Positions 54,677-62,771 of a stretch of DNA of 64,000 nt are shown piece after piece (position 1 is the first letter of the stretch; each line of letters starts with the position of its first letter). A program made the translations under genes and the position numbers. The notes under the pieces were generated by a model, which worked only from the letters and a program-made list of their open reading frames with translations, was not told where the DNA came from and made no database searches. Source of the stretch: Marinifilum sp965230805 (GTDB taxonomy: Bacteria; Bacteroidota; Bacteroidia; Bacteroidales; Marinifilaceae). The stretch is from the NCBI RefSeq assembly GCF_965230805.1, contig NZ_OZ246019.1, forward strand, positions 4,278,001-4,342,000, written 5' to 3'.

Positions 54677-57292
54677 ATGAGAAGTGTATTGGTATTTCTG
54701 TTTTTCTTTTTACTGTTTGGTTGCTATTCCCAGGATGTGCCCCTTGTGAAGGAACAACATCCAAGAATAGAATTGAGTCAGGAACGCTTTAATTGGCTAA
54801 AAGAGAATATTTCCAGCGGAGAGTGTAAGGAAACTTATCAACGATTTAAAAGTGCATACGATAGAAATTGGATAACCAAGTCTAACACCTATTTGGTGGG
54901 ATCGGATTCTACCCAATGGAGATATGATTTTGCTTCGAATGAGGCATTCCCGATGTTGCGAATGACTGCTTTTTTACTAAGATTGGGAACCGATGGCTTG
55001 GCACAGAAACGTTGCGAATTCATTATATCCAGGTATATTGAATATTTAAACTCACTAAATTTCGATAGCTATTCAGGCGATACCAAGGAAAACTTATTAA
55101 GGAACAATTGCAATTACGGAGCAATTCTTCTCGATTGGACTTACAATGATGTACCTCGAACCAAAAGGCAACAGCTTTCGAGGACCTTGTATAAAGTTCT
55201 CGAATACTTTATGGATAATTATGTATTAACACGTGCAGGCAATAGTTATGTAACCAGCCATAACATCTACAATTGTGGAATTACCATGCATGCAGCATTG
55301 GCTTTGCATGGTGCCGATGGATTATCGTCTGCTCAAATCTCGGATGTAAATTCGTGGTACGAAACTTTGGTTGACAAATGGGAGAGTGGTATTCTTCCTG
55401 CTTTTGCTCACTTTCGTGATGATGATGGGGGTTGGAATTGGGGAGCAGCTTATTCCATGTATGGATTGCCACGCCAGTACCAGTTCTTCGACGACATGAA
55501 AATCGCTACCGGAACCGATTACTATCAGGAACAATCGTGGATCAGAGAGTCGATCAATCAGTATTGGTACTTCTATCGGCCAGACAATTATACCATTCAT
55601 TTGGGAGATGACGTAATCAACTTGAATCAGGCCAACAGGGTAATGTATCGACATGCTGCCGAGTTTGGCGACGAAAGAAGTCAATACCTGGTTCAAAAGT
55701 ATGATGGTGTAGAATATCTTACTAACTCATATCTCGTATTTCAGAAACTGATGTTTAAAGACTTTGAAGCAGCTACAATTTCTCATCCCGAACCACCTTT
55801 GGATTGGTGGGCCGATAAAACAGGCTTGGCGGTGAGCAGAACCTCATGGGACGAGGATGCTACCATGCTTTGGTACTATTGCGCTCCGGTAAAAAGAGCC
55901 GATCACGAACATAGGGATAACAATCACTTTGTAATTATTCGCGATAAGCCTCAGATATTGGATGCTGGCATGTACGACTCTTATGCAACAAATCATTATA
56001 ACAATTACTATTCTCGAACCATAGCGCACAATTCCATTTGTGTTTTTGATGAATCGGATTCGTACCGGGCTTTTGGCCGATCGGTTTCTAATGATGGAGG
56101 CCAAATTTGGACCGACCGATTAGAGAATGTGGGTGAAATTACCGATAAGGATCACATAAGAGGAGAGTGGCTAAAATATGCTGCCGACGATGAGTTTGCC
56201 TATTATATTACCGATGCTGCAGATTCGTATGCTTCAAATAAATTAGATCGATTTGAGAGGCGATTGCTTTATCACAAACCCGATCGGGTTTTGGTATTGG
56301 ATCATCTTCATCTTTTAAACACCAATACGAGGGAAAGAAAAGTAAAGTACATTAACCATTTTGCGAATCGTCCTGATATCAGCGGACAAGTTGTAAATAC
56401 CACAGTTACTGATAAAATCATTAGCTATAACGGAACTGATTATAAAGCATCACATGGCAATGGGAATGTTGCTATTCGTACATTATTGCCCAAATCTACT
56501 ACCACAACTTTAATAGGAGGAAGTGGCTATGAGTATTGGGTAGATGGAAGCAATTATCCACCCAGCCGAAACCCCGATTTTGATAACAAACATCCCGGAA
56601 CCTGGCGAATAGAGGTTGAACCAAGCGAGGTGAAAGAAGATTTGGTATATCTACACAGCATAAAAATTGGCGATAATCAGAACCCATCAAATGCAGGGGG
56701 AGAAGTACTGCAAAACGATAATACCATTGGTGTTGACTGGGAGAATCATTTGTACCTGTTCCATGCCGAGGGTGATACTTTAAATTCATCTTACACGGTA
56801 AATCCGCTTGACGGAAATAGAACCATTAAGATTTTTGCTTTGGATATGCAGGCCAATACTTCCTTTGGCGTTTTTATAGATGATGAATTACAACGAACCG
56901 GAGATTCTAATGAGGATGGAATATTTCAAGTTACAGTTGATTTATCGGCAGGATCGCATAAGTTGGCGGTGCGTGATACCATAGCTGGCGATCCGAATCC
57001 TGATACTGATCCAGAACCCGATCCGGCACCTACACCAGAAGAGGAAGCATCAAAAGAGGTTAAGATATTTCCAAATCCAAGTGATGGAATGTTTACCGTA
57101 TTAATTGATCACAATGAGGTGAACGAGTTTTATGTAAGTACATTCGATTCAACAGGAAGAAAAATTAAGGAATATTTAACTCCTGGCAATCGAGTTGATT
57201 TAAAAATGAATGGCTTGTCGTCCGGGGTTTATTATTTGCTTATTCAATATCTTGATAAACAAGTAAAGAGAAAAATCGTTTTAATCAATTAA
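54677..57292 (+). CDS. Heparinase II/III-type polysaccharide lyase with T9SS sorting domain
   Basis: 871 residues. The export signal MRSVLVFLFFFLLFGC could also be read as a lipobox. The N-terminal alpha/alpha toroid (about 25-360) begins with the HPRIELSQERFNWLKENI opening and has SHNIYNCGITMHAALALHG near 195. A heparinase II/III beta-sandwich follows, with RADHEHRDNNHFVIIRDKPQILDAG near 410 and YYSRTIAHNSICVFD near 445, which hold the usual Asn/His/Tyr-type catalytic positions. After a Pro/Asp-rich linker (about 771-793) comes a type A T9SS C-terminal domain (KIFPNPSDGMFTVLI ... GLSSGVYYLLIQ), so it is secreted or surface-attached. It cleaves uronate-containing polymers; the substrate cannot be read from sequence. 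Confidence 0.87.
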   Translation: MRSVLVFLFFFLLFGCYSQDVPLVKEQHPRIELSQERFNWLKENISSGECKETYQRFKSAYDRNWITKSNTYLVGSDSTQWRYDFASNEAFPMLRMTAFLLRLGTDGLAQKRCEFIISRYIEYLNSLNFDSYSGDTKENLLRNNCNYGAILLDWTYNDVPRTKRQQLSRTLYKVLEYFMDNYVLTRAGNSYVTSHNIYNCGITMHAALALHGADGLSSAQISDVNSWYETLVDKWESGILPAFAHFRDDDGGWNWGAAYSMYGLPRQYQFFDDMKIATGTDYYQEQSWIRESINQYWYFYRPDNYTIHLGDDVINLNQANRVMYRHAAEFGDERSQYLVQKYDGVEYLTNSYLVFQKLMFKDFEAATISHPEPPLDWWADKTGLAVSRTSWDEDATMLWYYCAPVKRADHEHRDNNHFVIIRDKPQILDAGMYDSYATNHYNNYYSRTIAHNSICVFDESDSYRAFGRSVSNDGGQIWTDRLENVGEITDKDHIRGEWLKYAADDEFAYYITDAADSYASNKLDRFERRLLYHKPDRVLVLDHLHLLNTNTRERKVKYINHFANRPDISGQVVNTTVTDKIISYNGTDYKASHGNGNVAIRTLLPKSTTTTLIGGSGYEYWVDGSNYPPSRNPDFDNKHPGTWRIEVEPSEVKEDLVYLHSIKIGDNQNPSNAGGEVLQNDNTIGVDWENHLYLFHAEGDTLNSSYTVNPLDGNRTIKIFALDMQANTSFGVFIDDELQRTGDSNEDGIFQVTVDLSAGSHKLAVRDTIAGDPNPDTDPEPDPAPTPEEEASKEVKIFPNPSDGMFTVLIDHNEVNEFYVSTFDSTGRKIKEYLTPGNRVDLKMNGLSSGVYYLLIQYLDKQVKRKIVLIN

Positions 57293-57727
57293 GTGATGAT
57301 TATTTGTTACTATTAAAGATATTCTGCAACAGCTCCATTTACCAGTAAATGTGCTTGTCGAACTTTTTTTTAATAGGATTTACCGGTAAATGTCGCTAGT
57401 CCTGATTTGCAATCAGGGCTTTAGAGTTTAGGATTTTAAATCCGCAAAGTTTAACAAACTTCGAAATGATTTACATTGCTAGTCCTGATTTGCAATCAGG
57501 GCTTTAGAGTTTAGGATTTTTAATCCGCAAAGTATAGATGTAAAAAAGGAAATTCACACCGACCATCCTTATAAATGATGCTCCAATCAAACATCCTATA
57601 GGCAAACACATAATGGAAAGTTCTCTTAACGACATCTTCACATTAAAAATTCCTCAAAATAGCCCGCTATTCTCTCCAAATTTTTAATGCAAATCTATCC
57701 CAAATATAACTTTCTGTGGATAGAATT
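57293..57727. other. Intergenic region with palindromes and a duplicated 56-bp unit
   Basis: 435 bases between convergent genes, no gene visible. It holds two ATTTACCnGTAAAT palindromes (57337-57350, 57378-57391) and the two 56-bp units described separately. The palindromes may act as a bidirectional transcription stop. Confidence 0.5.
57395..57533. repeat. Pair of 56-bp hairpin repeats (REP-like)
   Basis: Units at 57395-57450 and 57478-57533 are nearly identical, with a 27-bp spacer. Each holds CCTGAT-ttgca-ATCAGG and GGATT...AATCC hairpins. A degenerate relative is at about 3487-3535. This resembles REP/BIME-type elements. Confidence 0.7.
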
Positions 57728-58162
57728 TTACGTTGAACTCACCATATTTACTTTCTCAAAAATCACATTCTGAATAACAGGATAAGTTAATTCCTCAGGC
57801 AAGTTGTTAAAGAAACATATCTCAGCAATTTCAGATTCTGGCAATTCGCCCAAATGGGTAATATTGGCAAAAAAGATTCTGCCACAATTGATTTCACCCT
57901 GCCAATCGCAAGAGTAATCGGCAATCAGTTTAAGACTGAACTCTTTGGCACCAGTTTCTTCGTACAATTCGCGTCGTGCAGCTTGCAGAGCACTTTCGTT
58001 TTCTTCTATATGTCCGGCAGGCATTTCCCATGTGTTTCGCAATTTGTGGCGCACAAACACCCATTTGTTCTGGTATTTCGAACAAACTATTGAGTATTTT
58101 AAATTCTCTTCTGGTATACTTAAGGGATCTAAAAAATTAACGATTGGTTTTGTCATGTTCAA
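57728..58162 (-). CDS. NUDIX hydrolase
   Basis: 144 residues with a complete Nudix box at 50-72, G-H-I-E-E-N-E-S-A-L-Q-A-A-R-R-E-L-Y-E-E-T-G-A, matching Gx5Ex7REUxEExGU. The preceding FVRHKLRNTWEMPAG is typical of the fold. It hydrolyses a nucleoside diphosphate linked to another moiety; the N-terminal strand and length fit small ADP-ribose/NTP-cleaning members, but the substrate is open. It ends the minus-strand run and is 3 bp after the VOC gene, so co-transcription is likely. Confidence 0.92.
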   Translation of the reverse strand: MNMTKPIVNFLDPLSIPEENLKYSIVCSKYQNKWVFVRHKLRNTWEMPAGHIEENESALQAARRELYEETGAKEFSLKLIADYSCDWQGEINCGRIFFANITHLGELPESEIAEICFFNNLPEELTYPVIQNVIFEKVNMVSST

Positions 58163-58165
58163 TTT

Positions 58166-58591
58166 TTACTCAGAGGTTGATTTTCCTTTATACATTTCGC
58201 TAAACGAACCTTCAATCGGCTCCCAAAGTTCTACTTTATTTCCTTCGGGATCGAGAATCCATCCAAACTTGCCATACTCGAATACTTGCATTTCTCCTAT
58301 AACTTCAACACCCTCTTCTTTCAGAATTTTTAAAAGTTCCTCCAGGTTTTCCACACGATAATTAAACATGAAATCTTTTTGCGATGGCTTAAAGTATTCT
58401 GTTTTTTCATCAAAAGGACTCCAAATGGTAAAACCTGTCTCCTCAGGATTACTCGTCTTTTGCCACTCAAACACTCCTCCATATTCATTAGGACACTGAA
58501 TCCCTAAATGTTTGTTGTACCATTCTCTTGTTTCTTTTGGATCTTTACTTTTAAAAAAGATACCGCCTATTCCTGTAACGCGTTTTTTCAT
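58166..58591 (-). CDS. VOC (glyoxalase/bleomycin-resistance) superfamily protein
   Basis: 141 residues with two beta-alpha-beta-beta-beta halves: VTGIGGIFFKSKDPKETREWYNKHLGIQ and KDFMFNYRVENLEELLKILKEEGVEVIGEMQVFEYGKFGWILDPEGNKVELWEP. The final EGNKVELWEP motif carries the expected metal-ligand Glu. Members include glyoxalases, dioxygenases and resistance proteins; the exact reaction is not predictable. It lies 3 bp before the Nudix gene and 9 bp after the SDR gene in one unit. Confidence 0.88.
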   Translation of the reverse strand: MKKRVTGIGGIFFKSKDPKETREWYNKHLGIQCPNEYGGVFEWQKTSNPEETGFTIWSPFDEKTEYFKPSQKDFMFNYRVENLEELLKILKEEGVEVIGEMQVFEYGKFGWILDPEGNKVELWEPIEGSFSEMYKGKSTSE

Positions 58592-58600
58592 TGGGGATAT

Positions 58601-60040
58601 TTATTTGTTGTAATTTATAATTCCTTTTATCATTCCATTAAAGATAAACACATGAAAAGGATAACTTAAAATCCAATACAGTCTTCCTCCCAAGCCCTTC
58701 GGTCTAAAAATTGCTTTTTGCTGAAGGTAGGTTTTATCTTGCTTCTGATTCACCGAGAATTCTAACCATGCCTCACCAGGTAATCTCATTTCAGCGTACA
58801 GTAACAATCTCATATTTTGTTTATCAGCAAGCAGCACACGCCAAAAATCCAGCGAATCGCCAATTTCTATTTCGTTTGGATGTCTTCGTCCACGATTTAA
58901 TCCAACACCACCAAATAGTTTGTCTATAAAACCACGAATTTGCCACAACCAATTGGCATAATACCAACCTCTATCGCCACCCACAGCCCAAACATTATCA
59001 ATCGTTTTTTCAATATCACCAATAGGATATGATTTTGTATCGAAATAGCAGCCAAAGCTGGGAGGCTCAACATACTTAAAATTTTTATTTGAGAGTCTGC
59101 CACTACTCAAAGCATCTTTCCACGACGAAATTACCATTTGTTGTTTGATATTGCCCATGGCTAGTCGAATGGCCTCTTTATAGGGTATTGGGTGGATATC
59201 AAGTAAGTTCTCCAGATCGTTCGGACGGCATACAACCTCTATTTTCATGCTATTCACCAAATTAACCGCCAAATTATACGATGTTGACGTGATAAAAAAC
59301 AACCAATAAGATGATAAACGAGGAGTCATAACCGGTAAACTGATAATCGTTCTGTTTAGTTTTCTTACTTGTGCATATTGTTGCAGCATCTCTTTGTAGG
59401 TTAGAACTTCCGTTCCACCAATATCAAAGGTTTGGTTCAAACAACTTTTGTGACAAATGGATTTGTACAAATACTCAATTACATTTCTAATGGCAATGGG
59501 CTGACATTTGGTTAAGAGCCATTTGGGAGTAAGCATAACAGGAAGTTTCTCAACCAAATCGCGAATAATCTCAAAAGAAGCACTGCCCGATCCCACAATA
59601 ATTCCAGCACGTAAAATGGTATAGTAACTCCTGCTTTGTTTTAAAATTTCTTCAACCTCTTTCCTCGATTGTAAATGTTTCGATAATTTATCTTCATTAG
59701 CAATGCCACTTAAATAAATAATTTGTCGATTTTCGGTTGTTTTAAGGTAGTCGACAAAATTCTGAGCACACTTCTTCTCTAAAATGTCAAAGTCCTCTGT
59801 TCCTTGCAACATCGAATGAATCAAATAATAGCTTACTTCAATATCCTTAGGGATTTTATACAATGTTTTTGGCTGTAGTAAATCTACCTCTAAAAGCCTC
59901 AGATTTTGATGAGGAAGTTCTTTATGGGTAAACCTCTGCTTATTTCTTACGCAGCAATAAACAATATGGCCTTGTTCTAATAGAACAGGAAGTAATCTTT
60001 TGCCTATATATCCATTGGCACCAGTTAAAAGAATTTTCAT
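58601..60040 (-). CDS. NAD(P)-binding SDR-type protein with C-terminal DUF2867
   Basis: 479 residues. A Rossmann domain (1-~290) starts MKILLTGANGYIGKRLLPVL (TGANGYIG, nucleotide-binding) with SYYLIHSM and YLSGIANEDKL, i.e. an atypical short-chain dehydrogenase/NmrA-like fold. The C-terminal ~190 residues (AVGGDRGWYYANWLWQIRGFIDKLFGGVGLNRGRR, GEAWLEFSVNQ) match DUF2867. Proteins with this fusion are widespread and thought to act on lipids or isoprenoids near the membrane, but no substrate is proven. It heads the three-gene minus-strand unit. Confidence 0.87.
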   Translation of the reverse strand: MKILLTGANGYIGKRLLPVLLEQGHIVYCCVRNKQRFTHKELPHQNLRLLEVDLLQPKTLYKIPKDIEVSYYLIHSMLQGTEDFDILEKKCAQNFVDYLKTTENRQIIYLSGIANEDKLSKHLQSRKEVEEILKQSRSYYTILRAGIIVGSGSASFEIIRDLVEKLPVMLTPKWLLTKCQPIAIRNVIEYLYKSICHKSCLNQTFDIGGTEVLTYKEMLQQYAQVRKLNRTIISLPVMTPRLSSYWLFFITSTSYNLAVNLVNSMKIEVVCRPNDLENLLDIHPIPYKEAIRLAMGNIKQQMVISSWKDALSSGRLSNKNFKYVEPPSFGCYFDTKSYPIGDIEKTIDNVWAVGGDRGWYYANWLWQIRGFIDKLFGGVGLNRGRRHPNEIEIGDSLDFWRVLLADKQNMRLLLYAEMRLPGEAWLEFSVNQKQDKTYLQQKAIFRPKGLGGRLYWILSYPFHVFIFNGMIKGIINYNK

Positions 60041-60136
60041 TGGCAGAATAATCTTGTTGTTAAACCATTCAATTTACTAAAAACCTGATTTGGATTAAAA
60101 TATTTGCTCAATACTTCATCCTTAAAATATTATTCC

Positions 60137-60165
60137 TACATTTGAAGCATAACAGAACAGGACAC
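60137..60165 (+). promoter_or_regulatory. -7 box and operator-like motif of the gntR-type gene
   Basis: TACATTTG (60137-60144) is a good -7 box. Directly after it comes AACAGAACAGGACAC (60151-60165), which recurs before xylB. The position just past the start point fits repression by the encoded GntR-type regulator. Confidence 0.45.
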
Positions 60166-60182
60166 CTAAATTAATATTTTGA

Positions 60183-61178
60183 ATGAAAGCATTTCAGTTT
60201 ACCCCGGATAGCAACTCACCAACACCAAAATTTCAACAATTAATTCAGGCCTTTCAGGATGCGATAAGCCAAAAAATTTTAAAGCCAGGGGATGTATTGC
60301 CTTCCGTAAATCAGATGTGCAAAGAGTGCAAGCTATCAAGAGATACTGTATTTAAAGCCTATGCTGAATTAAAAAAGCGCAATGTAATTGAATCGGTGCC
60401 TAATAAGGGCTATTTTGTGGCTGGTGAAATAACAAGAGTGTTTCTGTTTTTGGACACATTTAAAGCATATAAAGAGGTTTTATACGCTAGTTTTAGAAAG
60501 AATCTTCCCGAAAATGTTGCAGTAGATCTGCATTTTCACCATTACAATATCGATGTTTTTAAAAATCAAATTCGCGAAAGTGCAGGTAAGTATAGTAAAT
60601 ATCTTATCATGAATTTCGATCATGAAGATGTAACAGAAACATTAAAACAATTAGACCCTAAGAAAGTATTAATTATAGATTGGAATATTAATGCCCAAGA
60701 CCAGAATTCTCAAATCTTTCAGGACTTTGGGCAATCTGTTTTCGATGCCTTGCAGTCAGGAATAGATCGTATAAAAGCCTACAAGCATTTCTGCTTCGTT
60801 TACCCTGATTATACTTATCACCCATACGACTCGGTTGAGTTTTTCCTTCGATTCTGTAAACAGAATGGGATCAAGCACTCCATTTTTACCGATCCGGATG
60901 CTATTGAGGTAAACACAGGGACGGTTTATCTTTCGGTAAGCGATAGAGCCATGGTAAAGATACTGGATAAAGCAAGAGCCAAAGATCTTGAATTCGGAAG
61001 CGATATTGGATTGATATCCTACAACGAAACACCTATGAAAAAATACATTGACAAGGGAATTACAGTATTATCTACCGATTTTGAACTGATGGGAAAAAAA
61101 ATTGCAGAATTTGTGCAAGGTGCAAACCCCCAGTATTACTGTGTTCCTACCAAGTTGATTATCAGAAAATCATTATAA
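60183..61178 (+). CDS. GntR-family transcriptional regulator with periplasmic-binding-protein-like domain
   Basis: 331 residues. The winged-helix domain (about 1-78) has PTPKFQQLIQAFQDAISQKILKPGDVLPSVNQMCKECKLSRDTVFKAYAELKKRNVIESVPNKGYFV, the usual GntR pattern. The remainder resembles LacI-type sugar-binding domains (FLFLDTFKAYKEVLYASFRKNLPE, LIMNFDHEDV, VLIIDWN, FVYPDYTYHPYDSVEFFLRFC, DIGLISYNETPMKK). In Bacteroidota this type controls pentose genes. With xylB and xylA directly downstream it is most likely the xylose/xylulose regulator. It probably represses itself and xylB through the ACAGAACAG motif (inference). Confidence 0.88.
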   Translation: MKAFQFTPDSNSPTPKFQQLIQAFQDAISQKILKPGDVLPSVNQMCKECKLSRDTVFKAYAELKKRNVIESVPNKGYFVAGEITRVFLFLDTFKAYKEVLYASFRKNLPENVAVDLHFHHYNIDVFKNQIRESAGKYSKYLIMNFDHEDVTETLKQLDPKKVLIIDWNINAQDQNSQIFQDFGQSVFDALQSGIDRIKAYKHFCFVYPDYTYHPYDSVEFFLRFCKQNGIKHSIFTDPDAIEVNTGTVYLSVSDRAMVKILDKARAKDLEFGSDIGLISYNETPMKKYIDKGITVLSTDFELMGKKIAEFVQGANPQYYCVPTKLIIRKSL

Positions 61179-61214
61179 TATCAAAAAATATTTTTTTTTA
61201 TTCGGAAACATTTT

Positions 61215-61246
61215 TAATTTTGAAACAGAACAGAACAGGGCAGAAC
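61215..61246 (+). promoter_or_regulatory. -7 box and operator-like repeats of xylB
   Basis: TAATTTTG (61215-61222) is followed at once by repeated ACAGAAC units (61224-61246, AACAGAACAGAACAGGGCAGAAC). The same motif stands at 60151 before the regulator gene. Three partial repeats here against one or two there suggest cooperative binding. Confidence 0.5.
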
Positions 61247-61263
61247 GGAATAAAATAACTCAA

Positions 61264-62745
61264 ATGTACTTACTAGGATTAGATATTGGAAGCTCATCGG
61301 TTAAAGCATCATTATTAGATGCGAAATCAGGCAAATGTTTGTCAACGGATTTTTACCCAAAAAAAGAGATGGAAATTACTGCTCATAAATTGGGTTGGGC
61401 AGAGCAAGATCCACAAATGTGGTGGCAGAATTTAAAGCTTGCTATAAAAAGTGTAATTGCCAAAGCGCAAGTTGACAAAGAAAAGATGAAAGCAATCGGA
61501 ATTTCGTATCAAATGCACGGACTGGTGTGTGTTGATAAAAATCTGGAACCGGTGCGATCATCCATTATCTGGTGCGACAGTCGAGCGGTTTCAATGGGAG
61601 AAGATGCGTTTCAAAACATCGGAAAAGAAAAATGTTTGTCTCACCTTTTGAATTCTCCAGGAAACTTTACAGCAAGTAAACTGGCATGGGTGAAAGAAAA
61701 TGAAACTGATATCTATAACAAGATTTATAAAATCATGCTTCCTGGTGATTTCATCGCAATGAAACTAACAGGCGAAGTTTGTACCACTGTTTCTGGTTTA
61801 TCAGAAGGTATTTTTTGGGATTTTAAGAATCAAAACATTTCGGAGGATGTATTAAATAATTATGGTATAAGCAGAAATTTACTGCCAAGTATTGTTGATA
61901 CTTTTTCGAATCAAGGAAAGGTGTTGCCTGATATAGCCAATGAACTGGGTTTCTCTGAGAATGCAGTTGTTTCATATCGTGCAGGAGATCAACCAAACAA
62001 TGCGCTCTCGTTAAATGTGCTAAAACCAGGTGAAATTGCAACAACAGCAGGAACTTCGGGGGTGGTTTACGGAGTTAGCGATGAGGTGAAATATGATCCT
62101 TATTCAAGAGTCAATTCTTTCGCACATGTGAATCACACTGATGAAAATACAAGATTAGGAATTCTACTGTGCATTAATGGAACAGGGATTATGAATTCAT
62201 GGTTGCATAAAAATGTAGCCAAAGGCATGTCCTATCCTGAGATGAATGATTTGGCAAATACAGTACCTGTTGGTGCTGATGGAGTGTCTGTATTGCCATT
62301 TGGAAACGGAGCAGAGCGCGTTTTAAATAACAGGGAAGTTGGAGCTAAGATAGCCAATCTTAATCTTAACAGACATACCGATGCTCACGTATTGAGGGCG
62401 GCACAGGAAGGTATAGCGTTCTCATTTTACTATGGAATGGAAATTATGAAGGAGATCGGAGTAAAACCTGATGTAATTCGAGCAGGTAATGCCAATATGT
62501 TTCTAAGTCCATTGTTTAGAGAAACACTAGCTAATGTTTCAGGAGCTGTTATCGAGCTTTACGATACGGATGGATCGCTAGGAGCAGCCAGAGGAGCAGG
62601 GTTTGGAACCGGTTACTATTCTTCATTGGAAGAGGCATTTAATGGTTTGGAGAAAATCGCTACGATTAAACCTAATGATTCGATGCGAAAAGAAACATTA
62701 AAGGCTTATTCATGCTGGACAAATGAATTAAATAAGAATTTATAA
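61264..62745 (+). CDS. xylB: Xylulokinase (FGGY family)
   Basis: 493 residues, full-length FGGY sugar kinase. The N-terminal ATPase fold starts YLLGLDIGSSSVKASLLD. QMHGLV and the WCDSRA loop follow, then the catalytic Asp242 in YRAGDQPNNAL and the second ATP-binding half (ATTAGTSGVVYG, AAQEGIAFSFYYGMEIM, RAGNANMFLSPLFRETLANVSG, DGSLGAARGAG). It phosphorylates D-xylulose to xylulose 5-phosphate for the pentose phosphate pathway. The following gene is xylA (26-bp gap), completing the isomerase pathway, with the regulator upstream. Specificity is assigned from sequence and this context. Confidence 0.95.
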   Translation: MYLLGLDIGSSSVKASLLDAKSGKCLSTDFYPKKEMEITAHKLGWAEQDPQMWWQNLKLAIKSVIAKAQVDKEKMKAIGISYQMHGLVCVDKNLEPVRSSIIWCDSRAVSMGEDAFQNIGKEKCLSHLLNSPGNFTASKLAWVKENETDIYNKIYKIMLPGDFIAMKLTGEVCTTVSGLSEGIFWDFKNQNISEDVLNNYGISRNLLPSIVDTFSNQGKVLPDIANELGFSENAVVSYRAGDQPNNALSLNVLKPGEIATTAGTSGVVYGVSDEVKYDPYSRVNSFAHVNHTDENTRLGILLCINGTGIMNSWLHKNVAKGMSYPEMNDLANTVPVGADGVSVLPFGNGAERVLNNREVGAKIANLNLNRHTDAHVLRAAQEGIAFSFYYGMEIMKEIGVKPDVIRAGNANMFLSPLFRETLANVSGAVIELYDTDGSLGAARGAGFGTGYYSSLEEAFNGLEKIATIKPNDSMRKETLKAYSCWTNELNKNL

Positions 62746-62771
62746 AGCTTAAAATTATAAAAACACAAATC

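Noticed and set aside
57395..57533. Two spaced repeats suggested a minimal CRISPR
   Set aside because: Only two units, 56 bp long with internal hairpins, and no cas genes or leader; REP-like elements fit better.
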